Assembly: GCA_022749755.1 (NCBI GenBank)
Contig: CM040442.1
Span: forward strand, 3,818,457-3,882,456
Source: Azadirachta indica
Taxonomy: Eukaryota > Streptophyta > Magnoliopsida > Sapindales > Meliaceae
DNA: 64,000 nucleotides
Reading direction: 5' to 3'
Positions within the stretch are counted from its first letter, which is position 1, and each line of letters starts with the position of its first letter. Under the pieces are notes generated by a model. That model saw only the letters and a program-made list of their open reading frames with translations. It had not been told where the DNA came from and did no database searches. This document shows, one piece after another, positions 22,609-36,579 of this stretch. Made by a program: the position numbers and the translations under genes.

Positions 22609-25600
22609 AGATGAAAAAGCACTTCACATATTTCTTTGATAACTATTTATGAACTAACTCTAGAGTTTTCAAGGCTTTAGAAAAGTTTTGTGTCATCTAA
22701 TGTAACACCTTGTGCATCGTTGTTTCAATTTCATTTACACCAGAACCAGAATACTATGTCCAAAAGCAGTAAGCAATAAGCAATAAGTACTTTTTTAATT
22801 TAGCTTTTGCTTCTAGTTTGTTTCCTGGAAAAATGGTGAGCTTTGCAGAGCCAGCTATATATTTAGATTTTGAACGTGACTTCTGTTTCAAAAGTTTTGG
22901 ATATCACAGAGTTTCCTTTGTTTTAATCTTTTTGGGTGCATATATTATATACCAGCACATTATTATTACGTGCAGACAAGGCTTACCTCCAACTATATAC
23001 CAGCCACTACTACAAATTTTGTTCTTACTTTTCGTGGATGTCTGTATTTTGTACAATGTAACAATTTGCATTCTTAATATTATTATATTCGATCACTTGA
23101 ATTCATGATATATTTCTGCATTATTTATATACTCTATACTTATCTGAGTGTCGCCTGAAAAATGCCATTTCTTAGGATAAACATAAAAAATTGAAAAAAA
23201 GAAAACCAATTAATCTTGAAGCAGCAACTAGAAGTTTAGTGTCACGTGCTGGAAATTGAAGCTAAGTTCTGGCTATGTATTGCTTCCGCTTGCACTGCTT
23301 GTTGAACTACCCCTTACTGCCATCTCTCTATTTAAGAATTTTTGGTGACCGTCCCGTCTTATATTGGGGTCCCGACTTGTAAAACTTCACTCCCCCACCG
23401 ATTACGCGTTGATGTGCTACTACGTCTTTGGCAATTCTGCTCGCGTTTTGGCAACACGTGACATTAGACACACCCATAAAATTAGACCAAGTGTCCAAAA
23501 AAAATCAATCTATTGTTCTCTATATGTGTGTGCATTCCATTATGATTTATAAGTTTTTTTTTTTTTTTTTTTTTGCCTATAGCAAGCTAGCATGTTCTAT
23601 CCGTAATTTACCACATTATATATATATATATATAATTATAGGAGAAATGGTTAATATATTCTTATAATGTGTTAATATATTGACGTGTATAGTATAAGGG
23701 TATGATAAAAGTCTTGTAGGTAACATTAACTAATAACTAATGTGATATTGAATAACACAAAATTTTATTAAAAAAAATTATAATATGAAAAATAAAATGT
23801 TAATATTTTGAAATTAGAGAGAGTAAAAGTCTAAAGATATATACTTATTTTATAGTTTACGTTAATAAATATATAACTAAATAAAATAAAAAATTTCGGA
23901 GGGTCTAAAGAGTCTTAATCCCTTCAAACCATGCTTGAACTCCATTCTTATCTATTTTTATTTAGAGAATGTATATTACTACTCAGTATCTAAACTTTCA
24001 TTTTGAAAATATAAGTAAATGAATAAAAGATTAAAAATTATTCTTGTAAGTTTATCTTTATTTTTAAAATTTTAAATTAAACAGTTACTTAATAAGTAAT
24101 ACTTTCAAATTGCCCAACATTTTTTTTTTTTAAACATACGTTAAATACTTTCAACCTAAAAGGTATTCTTGTCTATTTCAATTAAAGAGAATCAAAAACC
24201 CAAAAAAAATGAGCATGAAAATATCTTTGGAAAATTAGAAAAGAAAACGAAAAACTCTGAAAAATAGAAAAATTTATTATTCTATCTAGGTCCAATCTAC
24301 ATTAACAAAAAAAAAAAAAAAGAAAAATATTTCAATAGAGACTTATTTTCTGACTGGTTGAGTTTCTACTGAGGCCCAATACTTAAGGTTGGCACCCACC
24401 AATCACTTTGTGGGCTGAATGATGGGTTTTTTTGGGCTCAATTATAATATCCCGACCCAATTTAAAAACTATTGTTTTGTAAAGATTTTTGTCAAAGAGA
24501 TATTGTAAACACAATTACAATAACAAAAATATCATTGTCGCATTGATAAAGACTTCATATAAAATAAAATTTTCTCAGTAGGGGCCCATTGATAACCATT
24601 TTATTTTAACTTAATTCTAAAAATATTGTATTTAAAACTAATTCTAGAAATATTGTATTTAAAGTATTTAGCTAAGACTTCCAATTTACTTTCCAAATTA
24701 ATTTGGTTGTTCTTCACATCTGAATTGACATAAAATTTATATTATCATCGTTAATTTTTACTATAAATTACTCGTCACTTGATTTACACTAAATATCTAC
24801 TCGCATTATTCAATAACCAGTGAATTAAGAAGGAAAAGCCTTAATTTCAAACAGACCACATAATTTTAATTAATAATTAATAATACTATATATATATATA
24901 TTATTAATTAATATTATATTATTTACTTGTCCGATTGATTAAGTTGTAGAGAGCTACTTTTCGAACCCATCCTACAAAATCGTGAGCTTCCAATAAAAAT
25001 ACAAAAATTGAAGTAAAAATTATGTTGTAATTGAAATAATTTAAAGACTGATTCCAATAAATTTTGATAAAATATTAGTTATTTTAAAAAAAAAATTATC
25101 ACCACTAACTTTATTTATGAAAAAATAGGTATTTGGGGCCCATGAAATGGTGCATATTTGATGATGTAGCAAAAAGACTACAAGAAGAAGCTAAATTAGC
25201 TGACTGTAAAGTGTGTAACTTTTGTACTATGTAGCTTATACATGATAAAAGAGAAACTACCAAAAAAAAAAAAAAATTACTAAATTTATCAAAAGGAAAC
25301 TCAAAAAAATGCCCAATTAATTTAACACTTTTTCAATTAGATGATGCATTTTTGTTCTTCCCTATTGAGCAATATTTTTTAGTGTTAGTATTTCATTTAA
25401 TATGACTTTGATTTGAAAGGTGATAATATATTTTTTTATTTTCGTATTTTTTACTCAACTTTTTTAATTATAAATTGTTGGGTTATTGTGTGGATCACTT
25501 CACTAAGTAAAGATTGTTCCACTAATTAAAATCTTATATTGATGATTGTTAATTAGATTTTCTTTGGTAAGTAAAATTCTAATGATGATGATGATGATGA

Positions 25601-26975
25601 TGATGATTTTTTTTGTAGAATTTTTGATAAACTATTCTTTGGTAATGGGATTTTCTATTATGGAATAATAATATTTGAGTCCTTAAGTTTTTATAATTAT
25701 TTAGATGAAAATATAATTTATTTATTTATATTAAATAAAAAAATTTTTAATTTTTTTAAAATAAGTAAAATATTCTTTAGCGTTAAGTTATATGCTCTTA
25801 TATTTTGATAATTAAATTTATATTAATAGACGACAAATTACATTTTTGTTTAAAAAATAAAAAAATTTGAGGACTAAAAGATAATTATCTTTTTATTATT
25901 GAAAAAGTAAAAGAATATAATTCTCAAAATAATAAGATTTGACACTAGATGCCTATCATATTTTTTGAAATAGTAATATTGCTTTTGAAGGAAAAAAAAA
26001 AAAAAAAAAGGTAAGAATTAGATATTCTCTTTGTGAGTTTATTCTTAAATTGAATGATAAAATTCTCTTTGTGAGTTTATTCTTATAATGGAATGATAAA
26101 ATTTATGAACATGTTATAAAATTTATTGATTATCTAATTTTATATATTTATATCATTTATAAAAAAAAAATTATCTTTATACGAAATTATGCTCAATTCA
26201 ACATATATGTATATACATATAATCCCTTCCTAAATTATTATATAGTAAATTTATAATAATTAGTCGCCAAGTTTTATTTATTTAATTAATCAACTTCAAA
26301 TACTAATAATCATATAATTATTATGAAATCAAGTAAAATAAAAAAAAAAAATTGGTCAATCAATATTGGGGATAGATCAACAGGTAGCTAATCAAATCGA
26401 ACATTCTTCTTCGAGTCCATCACGCCTTACTTCTCTCCTCATCCACAGCCGTCGGATCTTATGACTTCCTCGAATCAATTCTCACCGCAATCAAAACCGT
26501 TCGCACAATCTTTAGAGTCACCGCATGTGATTTTATCAGTCCTTCGTAAGTTAAGTAAAAAAAAGTGAAAAAAAAAGTTCCATTATTGAAAGAGAACTAA
26601 TAACTAAACACAGAAAACACAAACACAACAAGAAAGAACAATTTAATCCCAAAAAGGGCTCAAAAATCCCAATTTTCTCCTTTTGAAAAAATAAAAATAA
26701 AAATTAGAAATAATTCTAGAGAGAGAAAAAAATAATTTTATTTTTTTATTTTATTTTCGTAGAGGCAGAAACAAAAACCGAGCCCAAAGACATAAAACTT
26801 CGGTTCTGTTTTGTTTTGTTTGTGTTGAATGTTCGAATTGGGAATCGGAAATCTGATTGGTGTTCGAAAGCTACGATGAAAGTATGATGCGATCTTTGAT
26901 TTGGTGAGTTTGTAGGCGTTGATTGAGATTACTGGGGGGGTCAAACAGAAACAGACAGATAAAAAGAAGGAAGAA
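22609..26975. other. Long AT-rich spacer; last ~500 bp is the promoter/5' UTR of the PP2A gene
   Basis: No gene recognised. It contains a T18 tract near 23557-23574, TA repeats near 23615, a 26-bp (ATG)n microsatellite at 25582-25607 and other A/T tracts. The region 26400-26975 becomes less AT-rich and probably holds the core promoter and 5' leader of the PP2A B55 gene. Confidence 0.5.
25582..25607. repeat. (ATG)n microsatellite
   Basis: About nine perfect trinucleotide units. It lies in non-coding spacer. Confidence 0.9.
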
Positions 26976-29900
26976 ATGAACGGCGGTGATGAGGTGGCTG
27001 CGACGGCTGCTCAGGCGGGCCCGCCGCAGCCGCTCGAGTGGAAATTCTCTCAGGTATTCGGCGAACGAACAGCCGGCGAAGAAGTCCAAGAAGGTAAATT
27101 TTATTTTTTATTTTATGTATTTGGATAAAAGTGTGATTGTAGGTTTTTGGATCTAATAGGTTTAGGGCAATTAGGGTTTGATTTTGGGTTTTGGATCTAA
27201 AATGGATCGTGAGTGATTGAGTATTGTCGTTTAGATTTGTGGGTCGGTTTTGTTTTTGTTTGATTGTGTTGTGTTTATGTTGTTTTGGATTGAGAGAATG
27301 AAGTGTTGTAGTGAACTGCATGCACTTTTGTTGTTATTGTTCTTGCTTAAGAAATGGGATTTTTAGTTGGAAGTTCCTAAGTAGTAGTTTGGATCTTATT
27401 TGTTTCTGTATTCATGGTGTAAACAGCTTGTATTGCGTGCATCAATTCATGATTTTTTAAACTTCGATTGAAATTGTAATAGGTGTTTTAATAAAATTTT
27501 GAGCTTGCTTCTTACATGATGATACTTGTTAATGTTTTTCTTTTTGTGTCAATTTGAGATGCAATTGGCCTATGAACTAGGTGGGAGTTAGTTCTTTTCG
27601 TCTCATATGCTTCTCATTGTTTTGTAGTGTTAGTAGAATTTTATTTCTGTCACTTTTGTGACAAATAACTTTTCCTACTGAGTAAGCCATTCCATTGTTT
27701 CCTAGATCATTAACATCTGTTAGTTGTATTTATTACAGTTCAAAGTTTTTGTTTTCAATGATTCAACTATTGAACTCAATTCAGGTTAGTGAAGCCTTAA
27801 TCCTAGTAGTACTTTCTGTTTGATGTTCAATAGTCTTCATGTGTAAATAAAGTAGTCTGCCCAATTTTAAGTTAAATGGATGTGGCAAACTGTTCATTTC
27901 TTCATTTGATTTGAAACATTTGGAAGGGTGATAACTTTGGTGCAATGTCTGGTTTTTATTTGAATTCCATTGGCATAGTCCCTAATTTAGTCAACATATA
28001 TATAAGGAAAAGATGGCTCTTGGTCTCATCTATAGTGGGTAATCTGGCATCCTCCCTTAATCAGACAATGAGAAAAATGGCTTCAATGTGTTGGAGTTCT
28101 GCGAGTAAAGACAAGTCATTTAAATCAAGTTAAATTATAATAATCAAAATGCAACATGGATGACAATTTAAGGGAAAATTAACTAGACAACAATAGACTT
28201 GCAAATGGTTGAGGCACTAGACCACAATAGACTTGTGAATGGTTGAGGCACCTCCAGTGCAAAACAACACTGTAAATGTGAAATTAAAACCTCTGACAAT
28301 GGTGCACCAGTAAGAAGTGATTTCAGGAGGAGCTGAAAGCATGGACAATGAGATGATGTCAGGGATGGGTGGTAGACATGTGATCTTGGATATCATGAAG
28401 GATATAGCTAGCAGACTTTAATATCTGGAGATAATCATCTAGTAGACTGTGAGTAGTTGGTGCTGAAGCTTTATTAAGTTCCTTTTGATTAAGCTGAGCT
28501 TATAAGACTATGGTTGGCATTAGACGTGCTTCTACAAGGGAATTGTTGATGTAGGGAACAGTAATTTGGTCAGCTTGTGCGGTGTCACTGAAAATTTGTA
28601 GAATTTCAGTAGAGCTGTTTCCCGAAAAGTGGATATCTCCATCATTCATGTTGATGAGCTTGTTGCTGTGTGCATGTTTTTCTGCCTTGGGTAAAATATC
28701 TGGAATTGCATGCCAAAGACGGTGGTGGTTGGAAGTCTTTGACCGAGTATGTTATGGAGCCAATCTCTGCTGGAAATGGTCCTTCTTAGTTTTGCCATAT
28801 TTTTGGGTGAGGATATATTAAGAGACTGAGTACTTGAGTGGACTCTATGACCTCAGAGCTTTTGCTGGTCATTGAAGGTGTTATTGGAGGATTGCATTAC
28901 CAAATTGTACTATCATGTTAACATGACACTAGATCTTTATCCTCTTATTTGTTATTTCAACTATGTGGTTCTGTCACCTGCATAAACCTTTTGTACAACT
29001 ACAGGCCACTGGTCAATTTTATAATCTTGTACTGTGCATCACCAGTAACGCATTCTAGATTTTGCCCAGGACTGATGCTGAAGTTCTTGATGTCGGAGTA
29101 TTTTTTCTTCTGTTTGCTTGGTGGCAGCCTTTTCAATTAAGCTATGACATTTTTGGTGACTTAAGTTGCAGTTTCTGTTGTCACTATGGTTCACTTTCTA
29201 TCCATATCAAACTACTGATGATCTTTGGGCAATTTGCATAAGACATGATTGGGAATTGTCGATATTTTTTTGTGTTTTGTACTATGCAGAAATGGTGGAC
29301 ACACCCCAGACATTTATTTGGTATTTTAAGGCAAATTCTTTGTTGTTTTGTAGGGAGACAAATTTATATTTGAGGGCAAGCAAGAACAAGAGACTAGAAG
29401 TTTGGAATACTATTTTAGACTAGCTCTTTTATATATCTACTGCATAATATTATTACCTATTCATTGTTTTGGTGGAAGGATTGTGATGGGAGTTCTATCT
29501 GACTGCTTGCTTTCCTGTTGCAGTTGATATTATTTCCGCAATTGAATTCGATAAAACTGGCGATCATCTTGCTACTGGTGACCGTGGGGGCCGGGTGGTT
29601 CTCTTTGAGCGGACAGATACGAAGGATGTGTGTTCTTCCTACCCTTTCATGCTTTAAATTTTCTCTTAATTTTGTCATATTGCCTTATTGGTTGTTGTTT
29701 TTCACAATAATAAAATATTTTGTGTACTATAATATTAGCATGGAGGATCCAGAAGGGATTTGGAGAGAATGGACTATCCGATAACTAGGCATCCTGAGTT
29801 TCGTTACAAGACAGAGTTTCAGAGCCACGAACCTGAGGTATTCTTATGTACCAGTTCTCCAATTTCATATGTATCATCATTTTGCTTGTTGGACTTGGAA

Positions 29901-32900
29901 TTGTTGTACTGATATTTCATCTACAATGTCATATTTCAGTTTGACTATCTCAAGAGTTTGGAGATAGAGGAAAAAATAAACAAAATCAGATGGTGCCAAA
30001 CAGCCAATGGTGCGCTGTTTCTCCTTTCTACGAATGATAAAACAATTAAGTTTTGGAAGGTAAGAAAGGTTGTCTAAAGTAAGAAATTTTCCTTCTTCTT
30101 CTCTTTCCTTTCCTTCTTTTCAAAATGTCTATAGATTGTGCAGAAGATGACTATCTTTAGTTGCAAGTTGAATGTGGTATCATGTAATGTCCGCTTATTT
30201 TTATTTTTTATGTTTTAGATAATATATAATGTAAGACTATACATCATTCTAATTGAAGATCAAGTTTGAGGATTTTGCATTTATGGTGTACCTGTTATCA
30301 GTCAATGCATAAGACTATACATGTTGTGTTTATTTGAATTATAATTTATCCTGCATGCAGTGGCATCATATTCATTATTTGTTGGATATGATGTGTCAAT
30401 ATCTGTATCACATAACTTGGTGCTCATGTTGTTTAAGAAATGTGCTTAATTTGTGAAGTTAGATTTTGTGGGAGGTGAGTATATCAGTGCGTGGTGACCT
30501 AGTTTACATGGGGCATTGAAATATATTACAGCATATTTTAAAGTGAATTTGAGATCAAATGAGCATGGTGAATCTTGCTAAACTGAGTTAGCAGTGCATA
30601 TCTTTGCTTTGTATAATATCTTCATGCTGAAACTTAAGCTTGTGGATGTATAAGCCCTAACAGCTACTGAGTTGAACATATTTCTCTGAGAGTTGAACAG
30701 GTACAAGAAAAGAAGGTCAAGAAAGTTTCTGACATGAATTTGGACCCTTCAAAAGCTGTAGGAAATGGCAATGTTGCCAGTTCAAGTAATGTTGTTAGCC
30801 CTAAATCATTTCTTGCCAATGGCCTGGACAGATCATTTAGTTATTCGAGCAATGAGTTCTCATTCCCACCAGGGGGCATTTCGTCGCTACGTTTACCTAC
30901 GGTAGTTGTACACATCTCAATCTATTCAATTCCTTTCTTAGATTACTGACTGTGATGCTTTTTGCTCCCGTGCTTGGATGTTTGTGTCTTTGGACCTCTT
31001 CTTCTTCTTCATCTTCTTCTTAAGATGGTGTTGGAGGGTGGAAACAAAAACATTTGTTGTTGGATAATCTTCAGTTTTCTTAATCTGTTTGGCTGCTTGT
31101 CTGATCTCATACAGCACTAATGGTTAATCTTCATGCAGGTAACTTGCAGTGAGACTAGCCTAGTGGCTAGATGTCGAAGGGTATATGCTCATGCTCATGA
31201 CTATCATATCAATTCTATTTCTAACAATAGGTAATTTAGATATTTTTTTTTACTGAATTTGTACCTTATCTTTTTAATTTTTGATTCTTTATGTTTTTTA
31301 TCAGCATTGTTGGGTAATCATTAGTGGGCCCTCTAGGCTATAAACTGAGTCTGGACAGCACACAGTTTTAATGTGTGCTTTGTGATTGCTGCTTCCCGCT
31401 CATTGTCAATATTTCTATACATATGACTTTATCAATTCTTTCTCTCACATGCATTACAGTGACGGTGAAACATTTATATCGGCTGATGATCTACGAATTA
31501 ACCTCTGGAACTTGGAAATTAGTAATCAAAGTTTCAATATTGTTGATGTGAAGCCTGCAAACATGGAGGATTTAACTGGTAAGCTTTCTAACATTCTGGT
31601 GTTTGGACGTAAATTGAAACTCTTCTGGCACTTGGTTTTGTGTTGAAGTTTATATCTCTGTCTGTTAGTGTTTTTGGACATTTTGTCTACTACCTTTCCT
31701 TCCTGTGAACCACTTTGCTCCTTTTTGTTGTATGATGATTACTAGGGAGTTGTCTGGGAGAATCAATTGATCAGTCTAGTCGATTTCTACCTAACCTGAT
31801 TAATCCAATTTTCACCATGCTAGTCAATCTGGCTTTTATGTAATTGGAATGACCGCTTATTAAAATATAATAACTGCTTTACATTAACTTGATCTTCTGT
31901 TTGGTTACTTGTATAGTTGTTTGTTTTTAGTTCAAGCTTGTTCAACTATATCCTTTTAGTTCAAACTTGTTGCTCAACTATATCTTGTAAAGCCTTTAAC
32001 CCTTACGTTATTTGTTCTTACAGAGGTGATAACATCAGCGGAATTCCACCCTACCCACTGTAATATGTTAGCATATAGCAGCTCAAAGGGCTCAATACGC
32101 CTTATTGATTTGCGGCAATCAGCTTTATGTGATTCTCATGCTAAATTGTAAGTATATTTTTTTTTGCTTTTATTTTAATGGTGACGTTTGGGGTTGAATG
32201 AGAGAGGAAAAAAGTGGTTTACAACAGGTCAGAGATAGTTGAATGCAGGAAGTAGAGAAAGGAGAGAAAAAGACACTGGTTTTGTTTTGTCATTCAATAT
32301 GAAGGGAGTTAACTTCATAAGCCCATGTGCACTAACCCGTAATATGCACTATATACAGGTTTGAGGAACAGGAGGCACCTGGTTCTAGATCATTTTTCAC
32401 GGAGATAATTGCCTCAATTTCAGATATTAAGTTTGCAAAGGATGGAAGATATATACTTAGTCGTGATTACATGACTCTTAAGGTTGGATATTTTTATCTG
32501 TGTTTGATAATTCGTGGTACACAATTTGCAAATAAATTTGCAATCGGACAACTGTTAGATATGAATAATCTTTTATTCAACTTTTTGGAGTACTGCATGC
32601 CGTTTGGCTCTTCTAATTTGTGATTGCCCTGTTGTTGTTCCGCTTCACGAAGTCTATGAAAGAACTAAAATTATCTCTATTCCTGCAATTTCTTTGTGTT
32701 CGATAATGATGTGAAATATGTGGGCAGGCATTATCAAGAACTGTACTGAAGTTTAATGTGTTGCATGAAGAGTATGTAGTATAATTTCTTGCTGTATACC
32801 AATAGGATGATAGGTCTCCAAAGTCTTGCTCTTCCTTAAGTATGATAACTGAAAAGACCAAAATTTTATTTGGGAGAGTATGTATGGGTTATCATATTCC

Positions 32901-33886
32901 TTGTTTAAATTTCCATTTGCATCACTCCAATGCCAGTTCCAGTATCGGTTTAAAATTAGCTATTTGCATGCATGTTTAGTTTGGAACTTCAAAAAATTTT
33001 GTCCTGGATTTAACTTGAGTCTGTTACTTCATTGTCAGTTGTGGGATATTAACATGGATTCAGGTCCAGTTGCAACCTTCCAGGTTCATGAATACTTAAG
33101 ACCTAAGGTGAGGTTTCTATGTTTGGAGAAAATCAAATAAAAAATCTTTGCTTTTTATCTAGCGTGTGCTTACTTTATTTTTCTTCGGTTGTATCCAGCT
33201 GTGTGATTTATATGAAAATGATTCGATCTTTGACAAATTTGAATGTTGCTTAAGTGGTGATGGATTACGGGTAGCAACGGGTTCTTACAGGTCTGTTTTT
33301 GTTTGCAAGTTAAGCATTTTATTGTGTTGAAAATTTTCTAGAATGCATCTTTATACTTTTTTCTTCTTGTCCCAGCAATCTATTCCGTGTGTTCGGTTGT
33401 GCCCCAGGAAGTACTGAGGCAACAACTCTGGAAGCCAGCAAAAATCCAATGAGGTAATTTTGAATATCAGTAAAAATATCAGGATTAATGGTTTATGTAA
33501 TAATGTGGATATAAACTTCAATGTGGCCTTATAGGAGACAAGTTCAAACCCCTTCAAGGCCTTCCAGATCCCTTAGCAGTATAACACGTGTTGTCAGACG
33601 AGGTAAATGCTCTCATTGCTTTCTTGATTTTTAACTTCTGATAGTTTCTTGTGTACTGAATATTTCAAAGCTTGATCTCTTAAGCATGTTCTTTATGCAA
33701 AAAATAAATAAATAAATAACTGTTTTCTGCATCGGGGAATCTGTAACAGGAGCAGATGCCCCCGGAGTTGATTCAAATGGAAATTCTTTTGATTTCACTA
33801 CAAAATTGCTGCACCTGGCATGGCACCCATCGGAAAACTCAATTGCGTGTGCTGCTGCAAACAGCTTGTACATGTACTATGCATAA
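26976..33886 (+). CDS. Protein phosphatase 2A 55-kDa regulatory subunit B (B55, WD40)
   Basis: Regulatory B subunit that gives the PP2A A-C dimer its substrate choice; it acts in cytosol and nucleus. Fourteen exons: 26976-27093, 29524-29627, 29739-29837, 29940-30059, 30701-30901, 31139-31230, 31460-31578, 32024-32147, 32359-32482, 33039-33107, 33199-33290, 33376-33453, 33535-33602, 33750-33886. All are GT/AG, every phase closes, and they give 514 aa, the usual plant B55 length. Landmarks: [13 protein letters not shown] at the start; the [21 protein letters not shown] first blade in exon 2; the [22 protein letters not shown] hairpin region across exons 3-4; [71 protein letters not shown] split over exons 9-10; the final blade [17 protein letters not shown]; and the C-terminus SLYMYYA. 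Intron 1 is large (2430 bp). No defect seen. Assignment to the alpha or beta isoform is not attempted. Confidence 0.96.
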
Positions 33887-35253
33887 AACTGGTGCAAGAA
33901 GAATGTATCTGCTTGGTTAACTTTTTTTCTGGGTTGCTGTCGGAGAAGGCTTCTTCCTGTTACCCCCACCAACCAGTGATTGGAGCTACATTAATTTCTC
34001 ACACTACCAAGTGCCCTACAAATCTGTAGCATGTGCTATAGTATGAAGATCCTGAATGGCTGTCACAGAATCCATGAGGAAGCTACCTGATTTTGTTCCC
34101 GGGTGGGCAGCTTGATTCTCCTTTTTTACTTCCTCCTCTTCCCAGGCCCCAAAATTCCTTTTTCCCTTTTTTTAATTTTATTTTTCTGTTTTCCTATCTT
34201 CTGGTAAAATAGAAGATGCGATTATGTTTTAAAATTGTGTTGGGTCGAAGTCAAGAAGAAAATGTGATTGTAGCTCTCCTACAATGAAAAAAAAAAAAAG
34301 TAAAAAAAACCTAAAGGATGTTCAATATTTGCCACTAGGTTTTAAGGTAAATGTAGCTTTTTTCTTTTGCTACTCGAAAATCTTGGTGGGAAGGAGCTGT
34401 TGAAAAACATGCAGTGCATAATTTTTTCATTGATTCTTTTTGTCTATGTTTGGAACATCATCAACCCCTTTAGTTCTAAAGATAAAATTTAGCCTTTTCT
34501 TTTTCTTTTTGTTGATTCTTTGTCACTAGGCTTGCCGAGTGACTTTCTGACTCAAAAACTTTCCAGGCTTCAAGTTTTGCTGGGACGATGAATATTTGCC
34601 GCTAGGGTTTAAGATAAATGCTCTTCTGTTTGCTGTTTTTGTTACCTTTTTCTGTTTTTTTTTTTTTTTTTTTTTTTTAACTTTTTGCGGTAACAGTTGT
34701 CCTGGAAAAGATGTTATGTAGAATGCATTTGTATCCTTGTAATGTTGTTCTTACTCATGTTTTTCTGAGATTAGCATTACTTTCTGAGCCGTTGTGCTTA
34801 TGCTTATTTTATAAAAATAAGGAAACATTGTTAATTCTTGCCATTGTCGTCAACGTTGTTTTTGTTTACTCGTTTTGCTTGCAGATAACCTGCCAATAAG
34901 ACAGTTTGCACCTTCTTTATGTGCTGGTTTTCTAGCTTAATTTTGACCATACTAAAAACGCCATATGTATATGCCTTTCATATTGACAACAACTGGGAAC
35001 ACAAACGGATATTACTACGAAATTAAGGTCTACCAATCGATTGGTAAGAATGGCCCTCCAATTAAAGTACAACACAATTCATTGTGTCAGAAAAAGTTCG
35101 ACGGCACCGAACCATTTCTCTTCTCTTCTATTCTATTTTATTCTATTCTATTCCATTCCATTCCAGAGCATTCAAGCCACCAATTACCAAAACCTCTACC
35201 TCTATTTCTCTCCCCCTAAGAATCTGTTAAACAAAGAATCAAGGAAAAACAAA
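33887..35253. other. 3' UTR of the PP2A gene and spacer to NDUFS7
   Basis: The start is probably the PP2A 3' UTR. A poly-T tract of about 25 lies near 34654-34678. The last ~150 bp, with TTCTA/TTCCA repeats (35116-35165), is probably the NDUFS7 promoter or leader. No other gene seen. Confidence 0.5.
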
Positions 35254-36006
35254 ATGGCTCTAGCGCCCAGGAGAGTGCCTCGCCTCGCCTCGCTCTCCTC
35301 TCAATCCAAAAGTCCTGTCTTGTCTACCTTACACTCTTCTGCTCTTCCTCCTTATCACCAGTCTCCATCGCCATATCCATCTTCTCCTCCTCCTCCTCCT
35401 CCTCCAGCAACTTCCAGCCCAGTGGCCTTGTCAAAAGCGGCGGAGTATGTGATATAAAAGGTGGACGATCTCGTGAACTGGGTCCGCCGTGGTTCCCTCT
35501 GGCCCATGACTTTTGGGCTGGCCTGCTGTGCTGTTGAGATGATGCACACCGGGGCTGCGAGATACGACTTGGACAGGTTCGGGCTCATTTTCAGACCCAG
35601 CCCTAGACAGAGTGATGTTATGATCGTTGCTGGCACTCTAACTAATAAAATGGCTCCTGCTCTTAGAAGGTACGCGGTATAAGGCATCAATTCATTACTA
35701 CAATAAATAATTCATTAAAATAAAAAATTCATAGATATTAATAACGCTGCAATTCTTGTCTTTTCTTGTAGAGTTTACGATCAAATGCCTGAACCGCGGT
35801 GGGTGATCTCAATGGGAAGCTGTGCAAACGGTGGTGGGTATTACCGCTACTCATACTCGGTTGTCCGAGGCTGCGACAGAATCGTCCCTGTCGACATCTA
35901 CGTTCCGGGCTGTCCTCCAACTGCTGAGGCCTTGCTCTACGGAATCATGCAGCTGCAGAAGAAGATCAACAGGAGGAGGGATTTTCTTCATTGGTTGACC
36001 AAGTGA
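35254..36006 (+). CDS. NDUFS7: Mitochondrial complex I PSST/NDUFS7 (20-kDa) subunit, interrupted by an in-frame stop
   Basis: Nuclear-encoded 20-kDa core subunit of NADH:ubiquinone oxidoreductase, which carries the terminal 4Fe-4S cluster N2 next to the quinone site. Two exons, 35254-35669 and 35772-36006, 217 codons. The N-terminus is a Ser/Arg/Pro-rich mitochondrial presequence with a polyproline run (CCT repeats near 35387-35405). Cluster ligands are all present: the Cys-Cys pair in [18 protein letters not shown] and [11 protein letters not shown]-terminus DFLHWLTK. At codon 68 (35455-35457) the frame contains TAA, between AAEYVI and KVDDLVNWV, where homologues have Ser. One C-to-A change from a TCA codon would explain it. 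Everything downstream stays in frame and highly conserved, so this is a very recent null allele, a young pseudogene with a working copy elsewhere, or a sequence error. C-to-U editing could not remove this stop. Confidence 0.9.
35455..35457 (+). other. Premature TAA in the NDUFS7 reading frame
   Basis: The codon follows GTG ATA and precedes AAG GTG in an otherwise intact conserved frame. A single substitution separates it from a Ser codon. Confidence 0.85.
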
Positions 36007-36579
36007 CCTATGCATGCGTCATATGTATTTATATCTATACGTTGTAGTAAAAACCATAAGCTATGTATTTATACAAATTAGTTCACATTAACTACTAATG
36101 GAATAGGTTATGTTTTGATATATAAAATTTTGTTGGATGAATGTAGATTGTTACGTACGTTGTAAACAAAGCAGGATTTTATAGGCCCCGATAAAGATGC
36201 ATTCATAAATGATGTGATATGATCGAGTACCTCCTATACTTGTATTTTATCGTAAATTTAGAAAACCAAGTCAAAAATTCAGAACTTCTTTCATGGTAAA
36301 TTTGTTACAATGGAGTAACTTTCTCTCTTCAACCCGCATAAAGTAAGGGCCAGTTATCCTGTTTAATCATCTATATCCAAAATTTTACTTGCTCTTCAAA
36401 ATTTGAAACAACAAATTTAACCGAGGTAATCTCCTTTTTTATTATTATTATTTGTTTGGTGAATCTAACAATCCCTTCAATAATTTAATCATTGTCTGTT
36501 AATTATGTGCTGATAGATTCAAGTCTTCACTTATTATTAATTGATCAATTTGCAAATAATAGCTGTAATATCTGTATCA
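36007..36579. other. Spacer between NDUFS7 and ATP synthase subunit g
   Basis: A 573-bp AT-rich stretch that must hold the NDUFS7 3' UTR and the promoter and leader of the next gene. No other feature seen. Confidence 0.5.

Noticed and set aside
22818..23108. 96-residue plus-strand open frame rich in Phe/Ile
   Set aside because: Composition is that expected from AT-rich DNA. No motif, no splice context.
28582..28821. Open frames inside PP2A intron 1
   Set aside because: They lie within a 2.4-kb intron and match nothing I recognise. Exon 1 and exon 2 join in phase without them.
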